Assembly (NCBI GenBank): GCA_022014155.1
Contig: JAKLLS010000019.1
Span: forward strand, 1-38,825
Direction: 5' to 3'
DNA length: 38,825 nucleotides
From: Marinobacter sp.
GTDB lineage: Bacteria > Pseudomonadota > Gammaproteobacteria > Pseudomonadales > Oleiphilaceae
A program made the translations under genes and the position numbers. Each line of letters starts with the position of its first letter. The first letter of the stretch is position 1. Positions 36,101 to 38,825 of this stretch are shown in pieces. The notes below the pieces were generated by a model. That model ran no database searches, was not told where the DNA came from, and saw only the letters and a program-made list of their open reading frames with translations.

Positions 36101-36907
36101 ATGGAGACACTTCCGGGACTAAGAGAGCTACCGAGAAAAGCTATTGCTGAGATGGAATTCCATGAAAACCAAGCGGACGCAGCGTACGAATTCTGCGTAC
36201 TGCAGCGAGTTTCGGCTGTTGACAAGGACTTCAAGCGAGTGAGTTTTAAATTCGTCATTTTCGACGATTGCTATTTCCGGAATTGCAAATTTGAAGACTG
36301 TGACTTTACTGGCGCTCAGTTCAAAGACTCAAGTTTCAGAGGGAGTTGCTTTCCTGGTAGTTGCTTTAACTACACAAGATTCCGGAACTGCAGAATTACA
36401 CCAAACTTGATATCCCAGAATCTTCCAGGTTGGGAGAACGTTGCTCTCGAATTTGCTCAGGGTCTTCGAGTGAATTTCGCACAAACCGGAGATGTTGACG
36501 GAGTAAATCGAGCAATCAAGGCCGAGCTAAGGGCAACGAGAGTTCACCTCCGAAAAGCTGCATGGAGTGGAGAAACCCATTACAGAAATAAATACCAAGG
36601 GTTAGAGCGGTTGGCATTTGGCTGGAGGAGTACAGTTTTTGAAATCTTCGAATTCGTGTGGGGAAATGGCGAGTCTCTGTCCAAGCTTTTCAGAACAATT
36701 GCTTTGGTAATAGTCATTTGCAGTCTCGTCTACGTTGGGCAAGACTACGAATTTGAAAAGGCTATCATTGAAGCAGTAAGAACGTTTTTAGGCACCTCTA
36801 CGACCGAAAATGTTGTTCCGTTGCTTCATGAATCAATGGCAGCCTCCCGCTTTGTACTTCTTGGCCTGTTCGTCTCTGTGTTAGTCAAAAGACTGTCAAG
36901 GAGATAG
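36101..36907 (+). CDS. Pentapeptide-repeat protein with a C-terminal channel-like membrane domain
   Basis: The 268-residue protein has a phenylalanine at every fifth residue from F44 to F94 (eleven repeats), then I99. That is the centre-residue pattern of a right-handed quadrilateral beta helix of about three coils. The rest is helical and ends with two membrane segments (about 197-213 and 249-263) separated by an amphipathic loop and followed by KRLSRR. This tail resembles the two-helix pore fold of pentapeptide-repeat ion channels, but there is no TVGYGD-like filter. AAGGAG precedes the ATG. It begins a four-gene run and may be a membrane effector; that role is inference. Confidence 0.75.
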   Translation: METLPGLRELPRKAIAEMEFHENQADAAYEFCVLQRVSAVDKDFKRVSFKFVIFDDCYFRNCKFEDCDFTGAQFKDSSFRGSCFPGSCFNYTRFRNCRITPNLISQNLPGWENVALEFAQGLRVNFAQTGDVDGVNRAIKAELRATRVHLRKAAWSGETHYRNKYQGLERLAFGWRSTVFEIFEFVWGNGESLSKLFRTIALVIVICSLVYVGQDYEFEKAIIEAVRTFLGTSTTENVVPLLHESMAASRFVLLGLFVSVLVKRLSRR

Positions 36908-36911
36908 AGAG

Positions 36912-37547
36912 ATGACGGACATTTACGCCTTTGGCTCAATCGTTTCAGGAGATTTTGACGACGGCTCAGATACCGACATCCTGGTAATAGAGGCGCCCTG
37001 TGACGACAACCTGTACCCTACAGACTGGTCGGTGTATACCAGAGAGCGAATTAATGAACTCTATCGCAGAGGAACGCTTTTCTCTTGGCATATTCACCTA
37101 GAGGCAACACCTCTTTACAGTGCCTCTGGCAGGGGCTATCTCGAATCACTGGGTCCACCAGCACCTTACACTCAAGCGAAAAACGAAATCGCTGCTCTCA
37201 AGTCACTCGCGGAGGTTGCGCTGAGCGAGTTAGCCGCGGGCACACCTTCGTCAATCTATGAGTTAGGTATTCTTGGGGTCGCTCTTCGAGACATAGGCAT
37301 GGCTGCTTCTAAACCCCTGAATGGGAACTTTTGCTTTTCCAAGAAAGCGCCTTACTTCCTTAAAGGTATTGAGTTACCTATCAAGCAAAGTGACTATCGT
37401 CATCTGATCAACTGCAGACGAGCAACAACTCGAGGTCACCAAGTAGACTACGACCATTCGCAACGTCTCCAAATTGTCGCTCTAACTGATGTTATTTTGG
37501 CATGGTGTGGAAAGGTATTTACTCAAGTAAGCGGCTGCGAAAAATGA
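36912..37547 (+). CDS. Minimal nucleotidyltransferase with HEPN/KNTase-like helical tail
   Basis: The 211-residue protein opens with a Pol-beta-type nucleotidyltransferase core: GS at residues 8-9 and D20-x-D22 (FGSIVSGDF and SDTDILVIE), with E64 as a possible third acid. It starts almost at the GS motif and lacks the helix that usually comes first. The C-terminal half is helical and has R169/R170...H176 in CRRATTRGH, which is R-x5/6-H as in HEPN domains; KNTase-type helical domains are the alternative. AAGGAG lies 8 bases before the ATG. It starts 4 bp after the pentapeptide gene and overlaps the next gene by four bases (ATGA). Confidence 0.75.
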   Translation: MTDIYAFGSIVSGDFDDGSDTDILVIEAPCDDNLYPTDWSVYTRERINELYRRGTLFSWHIHLEATPLYSASGRGYLESLGPPAPYTQAKNEIAALKSLAEVALSELAAGTPSSIYELGILGVALRDIGMAASKPLNGNFCFSKKAPYFLKGIELPIKQSDYRHLINCRRATTRGHQVDYDHSQRLQIVALTDVILAWCGKVFTQVSGCEK

Positions 37548-37831
37548 AAAAATTTCTTAACAGGCTGGACATCGAACGCAATGCTTTAAAACCCACGAAT
37601 CATAAATTCGGGGAACCACAGCTTTGTGGGTTGACCGAGAAAGCCATAGAAAAATGGTCTTCAAAGCACCCAGAGTGCAGAGACGAAATCTACAAATGCC
37701 TTCTGGCCGTGTCCATGTCCGTGAGATCTCTGAGTGACCGGAGTGGTGAGCGTTTTGACGAACGATATATGGCTGACAGCGGCACAGCAAAAGAAGAGGT
37801 TCAACGGCTTCTAAAGCTACTAAAAACCTAA
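37544..37831 (+). CDS. Small hypothetical protein coupled to the nucleotidyltransferase
   Basis: The 95-residue soluble, helical protein starts at the ATG that overlaps the nucleotidyltransferase stop (ATGA), giving a basic N-terminus (KKFLNRLD). The frame is open 42 bp further upstream, but that part lies inside the previous gene. I recognise no motif. Tight coupling to a nucleotidyltransferase suggests a partner or target role, as in toxin-antitoxin pairs, without proof. Confidence 0.7.
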   Translation: MKKFLNRLDIERNALKPTNHKFGEPQLCGLTEKAIEKWSSKHPECRDEIYKCLLAVSMSVRSLSDRSGERFDERYMADSGTAKEEVQRLLKLLKT

Positions 37832-37906
37832 TGGAGACCCTCAAAAAAACCTCATCTGAATAGCCTCCTGTCTCGTTTCCTAAACTCAGAAAAAAGCTGC
37901 GACTAA

Positions 37907-38575
37907 ATGTCCTTAGAAAAAGCCATCAAGAAGAACTCTGAACTGCTAAAACGGCAAGCATCTGACATAAAGTACCGTCATGATACTTGGTTGATACACG
38001 CTAAACCTTTAGTTACCAAATTCTTCGAGGATGCCATTCGTCAGCTGTCAGAGCATGACTACAGCTTTCATCCGTGGATATCGACCGATCAGCTTTCAAG
38101 TTCTGAAGAGTTGATCATGCTCAAGCTGAAACCTAGGGTTTTTGCTAGCGTGAAAACTCCGGAGCGGCGTTCGATGCTCTACGAGGAAGGCTGCACACTC
38201 TCATGCTCTAAGTGGCACGACGGCACTTTGGTTTTCTTCGTATACCCGTTTAAATCTGAAAAGCATGAAATGCAACAGAAAGAGTTCATGATCGCTGGTC
38301 CGTTAGACCCAATGGATGTCAGCACTAAACAACTCGAAAAGTACTTCAAGAAGTTCTTGTTTGTAGCCAACGTTTCCAGTCTCTCGATAGGCATGGCATC
38401 TCGACAGCCCTTTTTAAGATTCCACCTAGCTTGGCTGACAATTAATGATGTAAGAAACAACAAACGGCTTACCGAAAATCTCAAAAGAGGGGTTGTCCGA
38501 AAAAGCCAAGCAGTCATTTTTGCCATTATCACCGCCTTTATTTCAGGTTGGCTGGCTAAAACATACCTCGGATAG
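37907..38575 (+). CDS. Hypothetical tail-anchored membrane protein
   Basis: The 222-residue protein is soluble for most of its length, with basic N-terminal helices and a mixed alpha/beta middle, and ends with one membrane helix (about residues 203-219, VIFAIITAFISGWLA). The N-terminus would face the cytoplasm. No known motif is seen and the ribosome-binding site is weak. It lies 75 bp after the 95-residue gene on the same strand and is the last gene of the island. Membership in the same operon is likely but not certain. Confidence 0.65.
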   Translation: MSLEKAIKKNSELLKRQASDIKYRHDTWLIHAKPLVTKFFEDAIRQLSEHDYSFHPWISTDQLSSSEELIMLKLKPRVFASVKTPERRSMLYEEGCTLSCSKWHDGTLVFFVYPFKSEKHEMQQKEFMIAGPLDPMDVSTKQLEKYFKKFLFVANVSSLSIGMASRQPFLRFHLAWLTINDVRNNKRLTENLKRGVVRKSQAVIFAIITAFISGWLAKTYLG

Positions 38576-38690
38576 CCAGTAACCAGACTTCACAGCATTC
38601 TCCGGTAAGCTTCTAACGACCGGCTACACTAATAGGTCAGCTCACTGCATTGCACACCGTGCGACTGCCCCGGTCATTGATCAGGCAATA

Positions 38691-38723
38691 CGTGATACAA
38701 AATGTGATACAACCTGTGGTACA
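38691..38723. repeat. Right arm-type repeats, three copies at 12-bp spacing
   Basis: CGTGATACA at 38691, TGTGATACA at 38703 and TGTGGTACA at 38715 start exactly 12 bp apart, about 50-80 bp inside attR. Matching 9-mers lie inside attL at 24657 and 24680. This is the expected layout of arm sites for a tyrosine integrase. Confidence 0.65.
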
Positions 38724-38770
38724 TTCGATTTGCCGCAGCTGATGCGTTATTTAAAAACAATTAGTTACTG

Positions 38771-38819
38771 CCCCTCCTAAGGGGAAGGTAGCAGGTTCGA
38801 GTCCTGCCGGGGGTACCAT
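38771..38819 (+). repeat. attR: 49-bp copy of the tRNA-Arg 3' half
   Basis: This is a perfect match to 24552-24600, running from the anticodon stem through CCA plus one T. It has no 5' tRNA half, so it is a displaced tRNA fragment left by integration and marks the right end of the island. Confidence 0.95.
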
Positions 38820-38825
38820 TCTCAA

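Larger units (their letters stand above)
24552..38819. mobile_element. Integrative genomic island in tRNA-Arg(CCT), 14.2 kb
   Basis: The element is bounded by 49-bp perfect repeats of the tRNA 3' half, has a tyrosine integrase next to attL, and contains genes of lower GC content and no core function. Excision would release a 14,219-bp circle with one att copy. I see no capsid, portal, tail, relaxase or type IV secretion genes, so it is neither a complete prophage nor a self-transmissible ICE. It may be mobilised by other elements. A polymerase-like gene and a resolvase suggest a replicative or multimer-resolving stage. Confidence 0.93.

Noticed and set aside
36912..37547. CBASS cyclase (cyclic oligonucleotide synthase)
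   Set aside because: At 211 residues with the catalytic motif at the extreme N-terminus the protein is too short for a CD-NTase, and no Cap2/Cap3 or typical effector is encoded.
24552..38819. Complete prophage or conjugative ICE
   Set aside because: No capsid, portal, terminase, tail, lysis, relaxase or mating-pore genes are present.
1..38825. CRISPR array
   Set aside because: No series of regularly spaced repeats of about 28-37 bp and no cas genes were found.

Overview
This window looks like a chromosomal segment of a Marinobacter-type marine gammaproteobacterium. The clearest sign is the gene at 16800-18785. It encodes a two-domain reductase of about 661 residues that closely matches, from memory, the fatty acyl-CoA reductase of Marinobacter wax-ester metabolism. 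The orders mtnA/mtaD/ubiG/mupP/yciK-like SDR and motY/pyrC/rnt are those I remember from Pseudomonas. No database search was run; all family names come from motifs, lengths and gene order.

Positions 1-24600 are GC-rich core genome with tightly packed genes. In order they are: tail-specific protease prc and an HTH protein; mtnA facing mtaD-ubiG-mupP-SDR-glutaredoxin-like-yaaA (methylthioadenosine recycling, ubiquinone synthesis, peptidoglycan recycling, peroxide stress); a DUF2788 membrane peptide and rdgC; a Pat-type protein acetyltransferase divergent from a histone-deacetylase-family gene; motY, pyrC and rnt; the fatty acyl-CoA reductase behind two similar palindromes; a periplasmic M16 protease; two small glycosyltransferase-like genes; a YcbL-like metallo-hydrolase; and tRNA-Arg(CCT).

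Positions 24552-38819 are an integrated mobile element. A tyrosine integrase lies just inside the tRNA gene, and a perfect 49-bp copy of the tRNA 3' half closes the element at 38771-38819. The unit is 14,219 bp, visibly richer in A+T than the flank. Copies of a 9-bp motif near both ends look like integrase arm sites. It carries no phage structural or conjugation genes. Its contents are: a protein with degenerate family-A DNA polymerase motifs coupled to a cysteine-rich small protein; a small unknown gene; a serine resolvase with a candidate res dyad; a small duplicated-repeat protein; a 981-residue SF2 helicase with a possible C-terminal nuclease site; a membrane-protein gene split by a complete IS3-family (IS2-group) element; and a four-gene cluster at 36101-38575.

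That four-gene cluster is the best candidate for an undescribed system. It encodes a pentapeptide-repeat protein with a channel-like membrane tail, a minimal nucleotidyltransferase with a helical HEPN/KNTase-like tail, a translationally coupled 95-residue protein, and a tail-anchored protein. Together with the helicase, it makes the element look like a small integrative island carrying candidate phage-defence cargo. That role is inference from family types and context.
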